Positions 20,876 through 29,700 of a stretch of 37,907 bases of DNA are shown here, one piece after another (positions within the stretch are counted from its first letter, which is position 1; each line of letters begins with the position of its first letter). The notes under the pieces are model-generated. The model was not told the DNA's origin. It was given only the letters and a program-made list of their open reading frames with translations, and did not search any database. The stretch comes from a virus: positions 1 to 37,907 of IMG/VR virus record IMGVR_UViG_3300008517_000278. One strand, given 5' to 3'. The position numbers and the translations under genes were made by a program.

Positions 20876-21049
20876 CTACTTCTTGACCGGCTGAAGACAG
20901 TAATCCTTTAGCTGCTCCTCGGTCATCGAGTTTGCCATCTTGATAACAGCCTCTTTGTTCTTGACGCTTTTTATGGCGCTTTCTCCGTGACGCTTATAGC
21001 CTAGTGCCATGCAAGCCATTGTCTTCTGTGCTTCGCTTTCAGCAGGCAT
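20876..21049 (-). CDS. DUF3008-like small protein, 57 aa
   Basis: A 57-residue protein with the layout of the DUF3008-type family of small phage proteins: MPAESEAQKTMACMALGYKR at the N-terminus and SMTEEQLKDYC near the C-terminus, where family members usually read MPAKSKAQ... and SMSEKELKDFA. Function is unknown. ATG at 21049 follows AAGGAGGTAAAC. It lies between the major capsid gene and the adaptor gene. The relationship is from remembered motif likeness. Confidence 0.78.
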   Translation of the reverse strand: MPAESEAQKTMACMALGYKRHGESAIKSVKNKEAVIKMANSMTEEQLKDYCLQPVKK

Positions 21050-21070
21050 GTTTACCTCCTTGAAATGGAA

Positions 21071-21098
21071 TGAGGGGTGATTAGAGGCTCACCCCTCA
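21071..21098 (-). terminator. Hairpin after the major capsid gene (weak terminator)
   Basis: TGAGGGGTG (21071-21079) and CACCCCTCA (21090-21098) form a perfect 9-bp stem. On the minus strand it is followed by TTCCATTTC, only moderately T-rich. The position, just after the capsid gene, suggests partial termination or protection of the capsid mRNA 3' end. Confidence 0.6.
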
Positions 21099-21126
21099 AA
21101 GCCTTTATCGCTACCTAATTATCCGA

Positions 21127-22266
21127 CTATTCAATCAGCCGGCAGGCCAGCTCTTCGGTCAGTGTCTTCACGCCGATCAACATGTCAATGGACACGGTAT
21201 CAACCTTCTTGTTGATGTCGTAGCCCATGACTACTCGGCAGGACACTCCCTTGTATGTTTCCGTCGAAGCCAAAGCGCCACCCATAGGCGGAGCCAGAGG
21301 TGCACTAACTAGGGCAAAAGCGTTCCTGTGAAAAACGATGTTGTTAGCACCTACAGTATCTACTACCGCTATTGCACCGCCCGAAGCTGCTTTAGCAACA
21401 GGCGGATAGTGTGCTACCACTGTCCCAGGAGTTGTTGCAATAGTTGCATCCTCTAGCAGCACATAAGTGCTAGTAGAGGTATCACTGTTGGTTATGGTGA
21501 TAATATCACCCTTCTTTATAGTGCAAGTTGCACCAACACCCACTATGGTCAGGACATCGCCTGATACAACGGCAGTCGCGGTATCTGAAGTGTCTATAGT
21601 GCCCTTGGCATGCGTTACGATGTTCTGATCCATATAAAAGTCCATGCCGAAGATTCGGCCCAGGCTCGCATTTTTCAGACCATCGGTGTCCCCGCGCTTC
21701 TCAGCGTTCAGGAAGGACGGCACAACGATGTATTTCGCCTTAGCAGCAGGTGATAGGACGGCATACCGGCTGTCCGTAGGGACTTTGTTGGTGTTCAACA
21801 TCTGTTCCAGTTCTGCCATGTCTGCCAATTTGCCCGCTTCGTCACTCCCATCAGATGCCACAGAGTAAGGGATATTGACGTACAGCCCAGCCAGAAGTAA
21901 GTCGAGATACTGAGCATGTGCCCTCATAGAAGGCTGTATTACCTGCTCAGAGTAAGCTAAGATGTCCAGAGTCCTCTGCTCGCTTGTTAGTTCGAAACTC
22001 ACGTCAATGAGCTTGTCCAGCTTGACGGCCACGCTGCCTTCACTGATGTTCTGGAGTGTTACGCCCGAAGACCTATCGAACAACTCCGCTGTGAACGTCG
22101 CAGGTTTGCGAACCGTGATGGTATCACCCACCTTGCGAAATTCCTTAGAGTAAGCCCGATAAACGAGCCCAGCCAGGACCATGTTATTCTCCAGAGCCAT
22201 CAAAGCCTCTTTCGCTATGATGGATGGAGTTAGTACAACATTGGTTGAAGATCCCCAAGTTGCCAT
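21127..22266 (-). CDS. Major capsid protein, P22 coat-like
   Basis: The 379-residue product forms the icosahedral shell (HK97 fold). It resembles the P22 gp5-like coat family: an N-terminal LTPSIIAKEALMALENNMVL, YRAYSKEFRKVGDTITVRKP, then KLDKLIDVSFELTSEQRTLD and a C-terminal GVSCRVVMGYDINKKVDTVS. An insertion of about 60 residues (TAVVSGDVLTIVGVGAT to TIATTPGTVV, about 235-290) is Ig-like/beta-barrel in character. It follows the scaffold gene, as expected. ATG at 22266 has a strong AAGGAGGTAAAC, which may be partly sequestered by the hairpin at 22273-22295. Confidence 0.92.
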   Translation of the reverse strand: MATWGSSTNVVLTPSIIAKEALMALENNMVLAGLVYRAYSKEFRKVGDTITVRKPATFTAELFDRSSGVTLQNISEGSVAVKLDKLIDVSFELTSEQRTLDILAYSEQVIQPSMRAHAQYLDLLLAGLYVNIPYSVASDGSDEAGKLADMAELEQMLNTNKVPTDSRYAVLSPAAKAKYIVVPSFLNAEKRGDTDGLKNASLGRIFGMDFYMDQNIVTHAKGTIDTSDTATAVVSGDVLTIVGVGATCTIKKGDIITITNSDTSTSTYVLLEDATIATTPGTVVAHYPPVAKAASGGAIAVVDTVGANNIVFHRNAFALVSAPLAPPMGGALASTETYKGVSCRVVMGYDINKKVDTVSIDMLIGVKTLTEELACRLIE

Positions 22267-22272
22267 TTTTGT

Positions 22273-22295
22273 TTACCTCCTTGTTTTTGAGGTAA
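22273..22295 (-). promoter_or_regulatory. Hairpin covering the capsid ribosome binding site
   Basis: On the minus strand TTACCTC, a 9-base A-rich loop and GAGGTAA form a 7-bp stem whose right arm is the Shine-Dalgarno sequence of the capsid gene. This could modulate capsid translation, for example coupling it to scaffold translation, but the stem is short and may be a consequence of two SD-like complements. Confidence 0.5.
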
Positions 22296-22318
22296 TGAGG
22301 GCAAAGGCTATCGAACCT

Positions 22319-23047
22319 TTATTTAGCCCCCTTTCTCCAGGCAGCATATTGTTCTGGAGTCATTGCATCCAGTTCCTTAGCTGTAGGAGTCCGTCTTCCG
22401 CCAGTAGTCGGCACAGGTACAGGAGTTGTTGGTTTTTTCTCGCCTTCGCCCCCCGGTGGTCGTTCCCCGGTGCTTAACCGCTTGGCGAGTTTTTCGGCTT
22501 GAGCCTCGGTAGTCAGGTCAAGGTCTTTAACATCTTTTTTGAGGTCTTCGGGATTGAGCTCATATCTGGCTGCAATTTCGTAGAGCTTCATTCCCAAAGT
22601 AACCTCCTCAGCAGCCCTAACCTTTCCCACATGCTCAGCCTCTTTGCGGTCTTGCTCTTGCTCCCGCTTGGCTATAGTAGCCTCGCGCTCATCCAGGCTC
22701 TTTGAGCGGGTTTTATCAGATTGCTTAGCCTGGTATGCCCGCAACTTGGTAGGGTCTCTCTGTGCTTCCGCTAGTTCCTCTGCGTCTTTTTGCCTTTCCC
22801 ATTCCTCTATCCTGGCGAATCCCGCCTTGACAGATTCCTCTTGAGACTTGAGAGCAGATTCCCTTGAGGATAGCGTTTTATCATCCCTGCCACGCTTAAT
22901 GCGGTCAGCTTGCAGTGCCTTGTCTAGTTCCTCCTGTGTGTACTGAGTCTTGGCTTCCGTCGTTGGAGTAGTCCCTTCGCTACCCTCAGGAGCCGTTTCC
23001 GTATCTTGGAGGGAATCCTGTGTGGTCTCTTCGGTTTCGTCCTTCAT
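22319..23047 (-). CDS. Scaffolding protein, 242 aa
   Basis: This is the probable internal scaffold guiding capsid assembly. It is highly charged and nearly all helical: an acidic, low-complexity N-terminus (about 1-35), a long coiled-coil stretch with many E/K/R/Q residues (about 36-165), then a proline-rich linker and a conserved-looking C-terminus ELDAMTPEQYAAWRKGAK, the capsid-contacting tail seen in many phage scaffolds. It lies directly upstream of the major capsid gene. ATG at 23047 follows TTTAGGAGGTAAAA. No protease domain is seen in it. Confidence 0.88.
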   Translation of the reverse strand: MKDETEETTQDSLQDTETAPEGSEGTTPTTEAKTQYTQEELDKALQADRIKRGRDDKTLSSRESALKSQEESVKAGFARIEEWERQKDAEELAEAQRDPTKLRAYQAKQSDKTRSKSLDEREATIAKREQEQDRKEAEHVGKVRAAEEVTLGMKLYEIAARYELNPEDLKKDVKDLDLTTEAQAEKLAKRLSTGERPPGGEGEKKPTTPVPVPTTGGRRTPTAKELDAMTPEQYAAWRKGAK

Positions 23048-23063
23048 TTTTACCTCCTAAATC

Positions 23064-23098
23064 AAAAAGCCTCAGAATGTAAAAGATTTTCTGAGGCT
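23064..23098 (-). terminator. Intrinsic terminator upstream of the scaffold gene
   Basis: AGCCTCAGAA (23068-23077) pairs with TTCTGAGGCT (23089-23098), a perfect 10-bp stem, followed on the minus strand by TTTTTGATTT. It stands just upstream of the scaffold and capsid genes. Unless read through by antitermination, transcripts from the giant gene would end here, yet no promoter is seen between it and the scaffold gene. Confidence 0.85.
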
Positions 23099-23140
23099 AT
23101 CGCCACCCTTTAAGGCGGTGGCTTTCCCAACGACCCTATG

Positions 23141-23482
23141 TTATGGGATTAAATCTATTAGCTTATTTACTAACTCTTCGGTAGCTTCAAGTAATTCACC
23201 TTCCGATGAATACCGATAGCGAGCATCTTGGCTTAGTCTGCCTATCAGTAAATGTATTGCCTCATGCTTGGCATCTCGTTTAATATCCTTGAATGGTTTA
23301 TCTTCTTTCCCTATTTTGCTATTCAATCTTACTGTAGCTACCATCTCACCTTGATTGATGGAAATAGAAGCAAAAACACTATCCAGTGGCTCATATTTGA
23401 AGTAGATTTGGTATCCAGTTAAACCAAATATCTTCTGCCACCGCTTAAACTCTTCTTGGAATAAAGCGAAATCTTCATTCAC
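23141..23482 (-). CDS. Small HExxH metallopeptidase-like protein, 113 aa
   Basis: This 113-residue protein carries HEAIH (residues 73-77) and a following glutamate-rich helix (LLEATEELVNKLIDL, about 94-108), the layout of small zincin-like proteins found in phages. It may be an active zinc protease or a remnant domain; the third ligand is not certain. It starts with GTG at 23482, overlapping the previous stop (GTGA), with AGAAGG upstream. It lies between the giant virion protein, which has its own HELGH motif, and the scaffold gene, so a role in head maturation is possible. The upstream hydrophobic beta segments are typical for the fold. Confidence 0.72.
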   Translation of the reverse strand: MNEDFALFQEEFKRWQKIFGLTGYQIYFKYEPLDSVFASISINQGEMVATVRLNSKIGKEDKPFKDIKRDAKHEAIHLLIGRLSQDARYRYSSEGELLEATEELVNKLIDLIP

Positions 23483-23592
23483 CTTCTATTACTCCCCTTC
23501 CCCACAGTCCTCGGTTTATTGCATCCACCTCTGTTTTTGTTCGCCCTGACTCCTCTGCCAGAGCCGTCTCTTTTTGGCGTTCCTTTCGCCAT
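23479..23592 (-). CDS. Small Gly/Arg/Lys-rich phage protein, 37 aa
   Basis: A 37-residue basic, glycine-rich peptide of the type PKRDGSGRGVRANKNRGGC, a pattern I recognise from many small phage open reading frames near head genes, function unknown. ATG at 23592 follows GGAAGGAATAAATAAA. It overlaps the GTG start of the metallopeptidase-like gene. Its recurring pattern suggests it is real. Confidence 0.65.
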   Translation of the reverse strand: MAKGTPKRDGSGRGVRANKNRGGCNKPRTVGKGSNRR

Positions 23593-23593
23593 T

Positions 23594-23716
23594 TTATTTA
23601 TTCCTTCCTATTCTCAGTCTTCTTCTTTGCCTTCGATTCATCGGCACTATCTTTATTAAGTTTCCATCTTTATCCACAATACGAACTTTCTTTGTAGGTG
23701 ATGGAGTAATTTTCAT
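23594..23716 (-). CDS. Small basic protein, 40 aa
   Basis: A 40-residue frame starting immediately after the giant gene stop (TAATAATG) and ending in a basic stretch NRRQRRRLRIGRNK. It has no strong Shine-Dalgarno and would be translated by coupling to the giant gene. The basic tail could bind DNA or RNA. No family recognised. It exactly fills the gap before the 37-aa gene. Confidence 0.55.
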   Translation of the reverse strand: MKITPSPTKKVRIVDKDGNLIKIVPMNRRQRRRLRIGRNK

Positions 23717-23718
23717 TA

Positions 23719-26700
23719 TTAATCGCATCTATCTGTTCCGTATGCTGGCACAAGCCCTCTTAATCTCACAAGTGCAGCGTCTAGGTCTGCGTTCTGACAT
23801 CTAGCCTGAAGTCTAGGTGTGCCAGTCGGCAAGTCATCATATCGGTTAAGTAACTTCTCCTCTGAAATAGTCGGCACCTTGGTAAAGTCCTTCGGCTGAT
23901 TGCCCAAAACACCTTTCCAGACATCTTCGTAGTAATCCTCATGCTCCATCAAGAAGCGTTCCTGGTCATAGCCAGCGACAGGCATTTGGTAATATTCAAC
24001 ATAAAGTCCGATATATTTTTCGGCTACATCTGCTCCGTAGGCTTGCTTCGTGTAGTAAGCCTTGCCGAAATCAGTAATCCTCCCACGATTATCAAATAAA
24101 AGCCCGCGCCTTGCTTCCGCTCTCTGGGCATCATTGGAGATATAGTGTTCTGATTTCCTGTCTCCGTAGGCATCGTATAAGTCAAAATCATCCCTATACT
24201 CCACCTGAAGCCTCAAAACAGGCTCATTCCAGTCCTCGCCAGTATCGGTAAGCAATCCACTCTCCAATGCCCACTGGTGAGCCTCTCCATTGTCAATCAG
24301 CCAGAGTTTAGCCTCTGAGCTGCTGGCTCCATACTCGTCAACGATAATGCCTCTATCTACCCAAGCCTCAACAATATCTTCAGGAGTCGGGTTATCCTCC
24401 GTCCCTTCACTCAAAGCCTCAATACGCCTTATGTCGTTTCTGAATTCGGGGTTTTCTTCGTATAGTTCCTGAATGGCTGTGTCTCTCGCGGTTAAACCCT
24501 CGGGACCCTTGATTTCATTATCAAGTCCGCCATAAGCGTCCAATAAATCAAACAGTTCCTTATTCTTCAGTTTGAGCTTGGCAACCTCATCAAGCTCTCT
24601 AGTTATCATCGCATTTTCAGGTATGCCTAGAGATTTAGCGAGAGAGTCTATCTTATCCAAAGCATCCAGACTGTAAATGTTCGCCTTATCCCATAAAGCT
24701 AGTAGAGCGTTTTCCTCGGGGTGACTTCTCAGCCAATCTTCTCTAGGGTTAGCGTATAACTCAGGATGATTTATCAGGAATTTCGCCTTTCCGTCCTCAT
24801 TGAGATAGTGATATTTAATCAATAAGGAGTATTGCGCCTGAGTCATGTTACCTAGATAAGCGTTCCGCGTCCTCTCATCGCTATCAAAGGCTTTCAGTGA
24901 CTCTTCATCCCCGGAAGCGACAATCTTCTGCCGTTCCTGCCACATCTCATAATACTGTTTGAATGTCGTGCCTTCTTCAGGGTCGGCATTAAGAGAGGTT
25001 AAACGCTTATTCGGCAGTGATTCTATTTGTTCAATAATCTGCAATACCTGAGCGATTGACCTGATATATTCAGGAAAGCCTTTAGATTCGGTTAATTCGC
25101 TGGGATCAACACCCCTGAATTGCGAGGCTGTATCAGCCCAGAAGTCAGCTAGGTCATAGACTGGTTCGGTAATTCCATACCCAGTATTCTCAGGATACTT
25201 GGGAAGTCCTAGTTTAGCCCAGTCCTCACGCCAATCTCCAGTGTATGTTTGAACGCCCTCACCAAAGATAGCTGGGATAATAGCTATCATGCCTTCCCTT
25301 GTGCCTTCATCAAAAGCCTCCCATATATCTTGTACAGCGAAAGGAGCTATCCTTTGAATCCATTGCTCGGCATTAGTAAGGTCAACTGCAACGCCTAAGA
25401 AGTTACGCCCTGTCCAGAAATCCCATAGTATACTCGGTACAGGAGCCAATGAGCCTCTAAGGAAATTAGTTAATGTTTTGATAGGGTCTGCCTCATACTC
25501 TGCTCCTGTAACTGAAGATACGCCAGTGCCAGTTGCTAACCGGGTATAAAGCACAAGGAATTGTCTATACCCAGCCCAAGGGTCTATCCTCATATTGCCG
25601 ATTCTAATGCTCATAAACTCAGCATTGCGTGGGTCTTTTTCTGCTTCCCACCAGTCCATGAAGTCACCAAATAAAACCACACCAGAAATGAGAGCATTGG
25701 TTATCATAAAGTCTCGCCATGTTTCTTTCATTAGGCCACGGCTGAAGTGCCATTCTCCACCCCTTCTATAAATCCCTGTCAATCCTAGTGGGAAGAAAAA
25801 GCGTGCTAGCTTTGACCTGGCAGCGAAGAACATCGTATTGAGTATTGGACCCAACTTGTTATATTGTCCCAATGATGCCCTTTGCACCAAATTGCCAATT
25901 TGCTCTTGATAGATTGACATTTCCTTACGAATATCAACGGATTCACCTTCCTTCAACTTAATCTGCCCAGATGCTACTTTCTCGGCGTAGCGTATAACCT
26001 CTTTGTATTTATCCTTATACAATGTCCAGCTACCTACATTCAGTGGAGTTACAAAAATTCTCTCAAAAGGAGCTGTCACCTTCTGAGTTATTCTGGGGAG
26101 TAACCTTTCAGTAGTGGGATAGCCATATTCTTCAGCAGCACGCCATTGTGCTGTACCCTTCTTTACGCCCATTATCCTCAAGAAGTCAAAGCCAAATTCT
26201 TTTCTAATATCCTCATATAATTCCATCAATGGGTCTTGCATTATACGTTGCTGAATAGCTTCAGCCTCAGCCGTATTAAAAGACTTCCAGAACGCAATGC
26301 CCATTTGATAGGCAATATAAGGATGCCCACACATTAGATACTTGCCTTGCCTTGGGAATGAGGCATCAAAACTAGCCATGCCACCTCTTAGCATATTGTT
26401 TATATCAACTACATTCCATCCCAAACCCTTCAATACCCTGCTAATGGTTTGCTTTTCGCTGAGGGTAAACATTGGTGCTTGCTCAAAGGCACTATTAACT
26501 ATAGGGTCAATCACAACTGGTTGGAATTGCTCTTTTGCTCTTTTAGCTCTAGCCTCAGCCAAACCCCTAGCAGCCTCCATAGTCTCTTTTTGAAGGCGAA
26601 GCTGCTCCTCAGTCCTCTCCTCTGCTAACGCTTCTGGTGCAACATATTCCTCACCTAATCGTGGTTGCCCAAATACTGCACCTGGATAGTAAGCTGCTGG

Positions 26701-29700
26701 TGCTATAGGCTTATGCGGAAATACCCTGTCTTTAGCTATGGCTAACTGGAGTTTGTATTCCTCATTTGAGATAACACCATCCTTCAGAAGATTGTTAAGC
26801 TCGTTCCTTCGCTCCCAGAACCAGGCCTGAGCTATTCTTTTTACATCGTTTTCAGTAATCTCACTTAAAGGCTTTTCGAGTAGAATCCTATCCTCTTCAC
26901 TGATGGTTGACAGTTCCTTCAGCCAGTTTACCGTCTCTTGACTGAGGGAAACTTCGCCCCTACCAGTTTCAAGGTAGATTCCCTCGATTATCTTTGTTAA
27001 AGATTCCCCTCTGTCTAAAGCCTCTAATAGCTCTTCATCACCAATAAACACTCTGGCCAGCCTATCCCATGCAGAACCGCCATCAGGGAAGTATTTAGTT
27101 CCGATTCCTTTCACTCTAGGTATAGACTTGCCAGCTAGTGCATTGGTAAGTGCGGTATAGCCAGCCATGATTTCAGTCCATCCTTCAGGTTTGCCCTTCC
27201 AATAGTTAACGACTTTTGCAAACAGGACATTCCGCATCTCCTGAGTCAAGTCGTTGAAGTAATCGGTTGTAACATCGGGAAGCTTGCCAGTCATAAACAT
27301 CTGTTCTGCTGCCTTGATAGCCTCTTCGGGATTCATACCCTCGACTATCATAGCCTGAGCACTTTCACTGGCGGACTGTGCTCTTTGTGCAAAGACGTGC
27401 TTTCTTAGTTCAATCGCTGCTGCCCTCTGCATCTCAGCGTTAGGAGCTGCGACTGCATCTTTGAATAGCTCTATGGTTCGCTCTACCTGTCTTGGAGTTA
27501 ATTGAGTATTCGTAAGAGCGGGAATACCAGTCGTTATATCCTCAGCCTTAACGAGAGACACTGCGGGGATTTCAGGAGACATCTTTTGCCTTGCCTCTTG
27601 GTAAACCTTCAGCATCTCCTCAAGCTGCCTGCTTGTATATTCAGGGAAGGCGTTAGGTCTTATAGGGTGTCTCGCTAGTTCTATTCCCTTCCTTGCTGGT
27701 CTTCCCTGCCCTGGCAGAGAACGAATACCAAGCTCCTCAGATACTTGCCTTATCAGAGTATCAAGTTCCTCGACAATTTCTATACCATCAAGTTCTCGCA
27801 ACGCCTCTAATCTGGCAAGCTCCAAGCGAAGATTGCCCTTAGTTCCTAAGTCTTTGGGTAGCCTGCCCTTCTTTTCTAGTAGGCTCTTAATCTCAGAGAT
27901 TCTATCTTCAGTGACCTTAGAATTGTATTCCCTCAGCCTCAGATAGTCGTCAAGGCGGGACTGGACTAATTTCCCTCTAGCTTCAGGCCTTATTTCCTTT
28001 GCTGGCACTTCCTCTAGCATAGAAGGCTGAATCCCTGCCTCTGGCATACCTGTGGGGGTTTCGGGGATTGCAGGTGTAAATCCACCTTGACTTGCAGTTT
28101 CTAATAAACGCCCAAAGTCTGCTACACCCAACTTGCTTGAATAATACTCATTCATCCCTAGATGGTCTATGACCGCAGAGTGCAATTCCTGCTTCAATTC
28201 ATTAAACAAGATTAGTTTCTTGGAAGGGTTGGTCTCTTTTTGTATTCTCTTGATGATGCCCGCTATATTGTCAGCTACGTTTTTTACATACCAATCACCT
28301 TTGAATTTGACTTTTATCCCCTTTGTTGCAGTCTCTATATCTGCTACGAATTTATCTATTCTCGCAATCCTGTTAAGTAAAGCAGCTTCAGTCAAATCCC
28401 AAGTAGGTATTGTTATATCCGCATAAAGTTCAGATAGATTTTCCTCAAAAGATGTAACCTCCGCCATACCAGCTTCGGCTGTGGGGACTTCAGGGATAAC
28501 TGGAGTAAACTCTTTGATGCCTAATTTATTACCCGTATCTCTTACTGCCCTTAGGATATTTAGATATTCGTCACTCTCCCAACCAGTTACACCCTTTTCA
28601 ATATACCAGGCATAAGCATCAGCTAATACTTCTTCAGGCTTATTATTAAATCCAAAGGGATTATCAAATGTTGAACGAACCGATATAGATTTGCCTTTAT
28701 CTAATCTGAAAGGTTCGAGTAGAACTTGCCATTCCTCACCCTTCAACATCTCAGCAGCAACATCGTGTCCTAATTCATGCGTTAATAAGGCTTTTCTTTC
28801 CCCTGAATTAAGTTCAAAGAATTTGGGATTGATTGTGGTAATCCCACCCCTACGACTTCCTATCGCCTGTTGTTCTGTATTGAGTTTATAACCACTTATC
28901 CCCGTAATTTCAAATTGCTGTCTAGATATAGTTAATATATCCTCTGTAACCTCTAGTGTAACAGGCTTCCCCTTTGCAACCTCCTCCGCAACCTCTATAT
29001 CCTGTAAAATACTCTCAGGTAGAGTAGAAATCGTGGGTTCTACGCTGGGTTTTTCTACCTCGGGGTGCTCTTCATAATATTCTTCTTGTGCTGCCTCGAT
29101 AGCCTTAGAAAGTTCCACTTCGCCTTCGGGAGTCTTGGCTATCTCGTTGGCTGCCTGTACCTGAGCTTCTTCTTCTGTGAGCCCAGCTTTCTGAAAGTCT
29201 CCTACCAGCTTGTCATATTGCGCGCCTGTTTCCTGTGATAAACCCCCTCTGAATGTTTGAAACGAAGCTCCCCCACCGATAACACCAAACGGTAAGGATG
29301 CTATCACGCCTTGAATATAGGCATGGCTCACACCCTCCATAATAGATTGTGTTGCATCATAGTTTTTAAGGATAGTATTGTGAACCACCTGAGTGACTAA
29401 TTCCTCAACACCTTCAATCTGGGGAATAACAGCACCAGTAATAATTGCTCTAGCGAGTCGGCTTGCCGTACCTTTAAGGATTGTATTCCACATCGGCTTA
29501 ACTGCCTGTCCTATTGGCTTGAATATAAGTCCAATAAATGGCAAGTCTGATACTGTCTCAATTCCACCAACAGCCAGCCCATAAAGCCTGGCTGGGTTCT
29601 GGGCTTGATCGATTGGCACCCCCATGTCAACCAGTTCATCAATCATATTCCCAGCTTCAGGCATACCAGCGACTAACAATCCTACCGGTATTCCAACAGC

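Noticed and set aside
28700-28730. TTCGA-containing stretches that recall tRNA T-loops (also near 36470)
   Set aside because: Both lie inside coding genes and lack acceptor and anticodon stem pairing; no tRNA was found.
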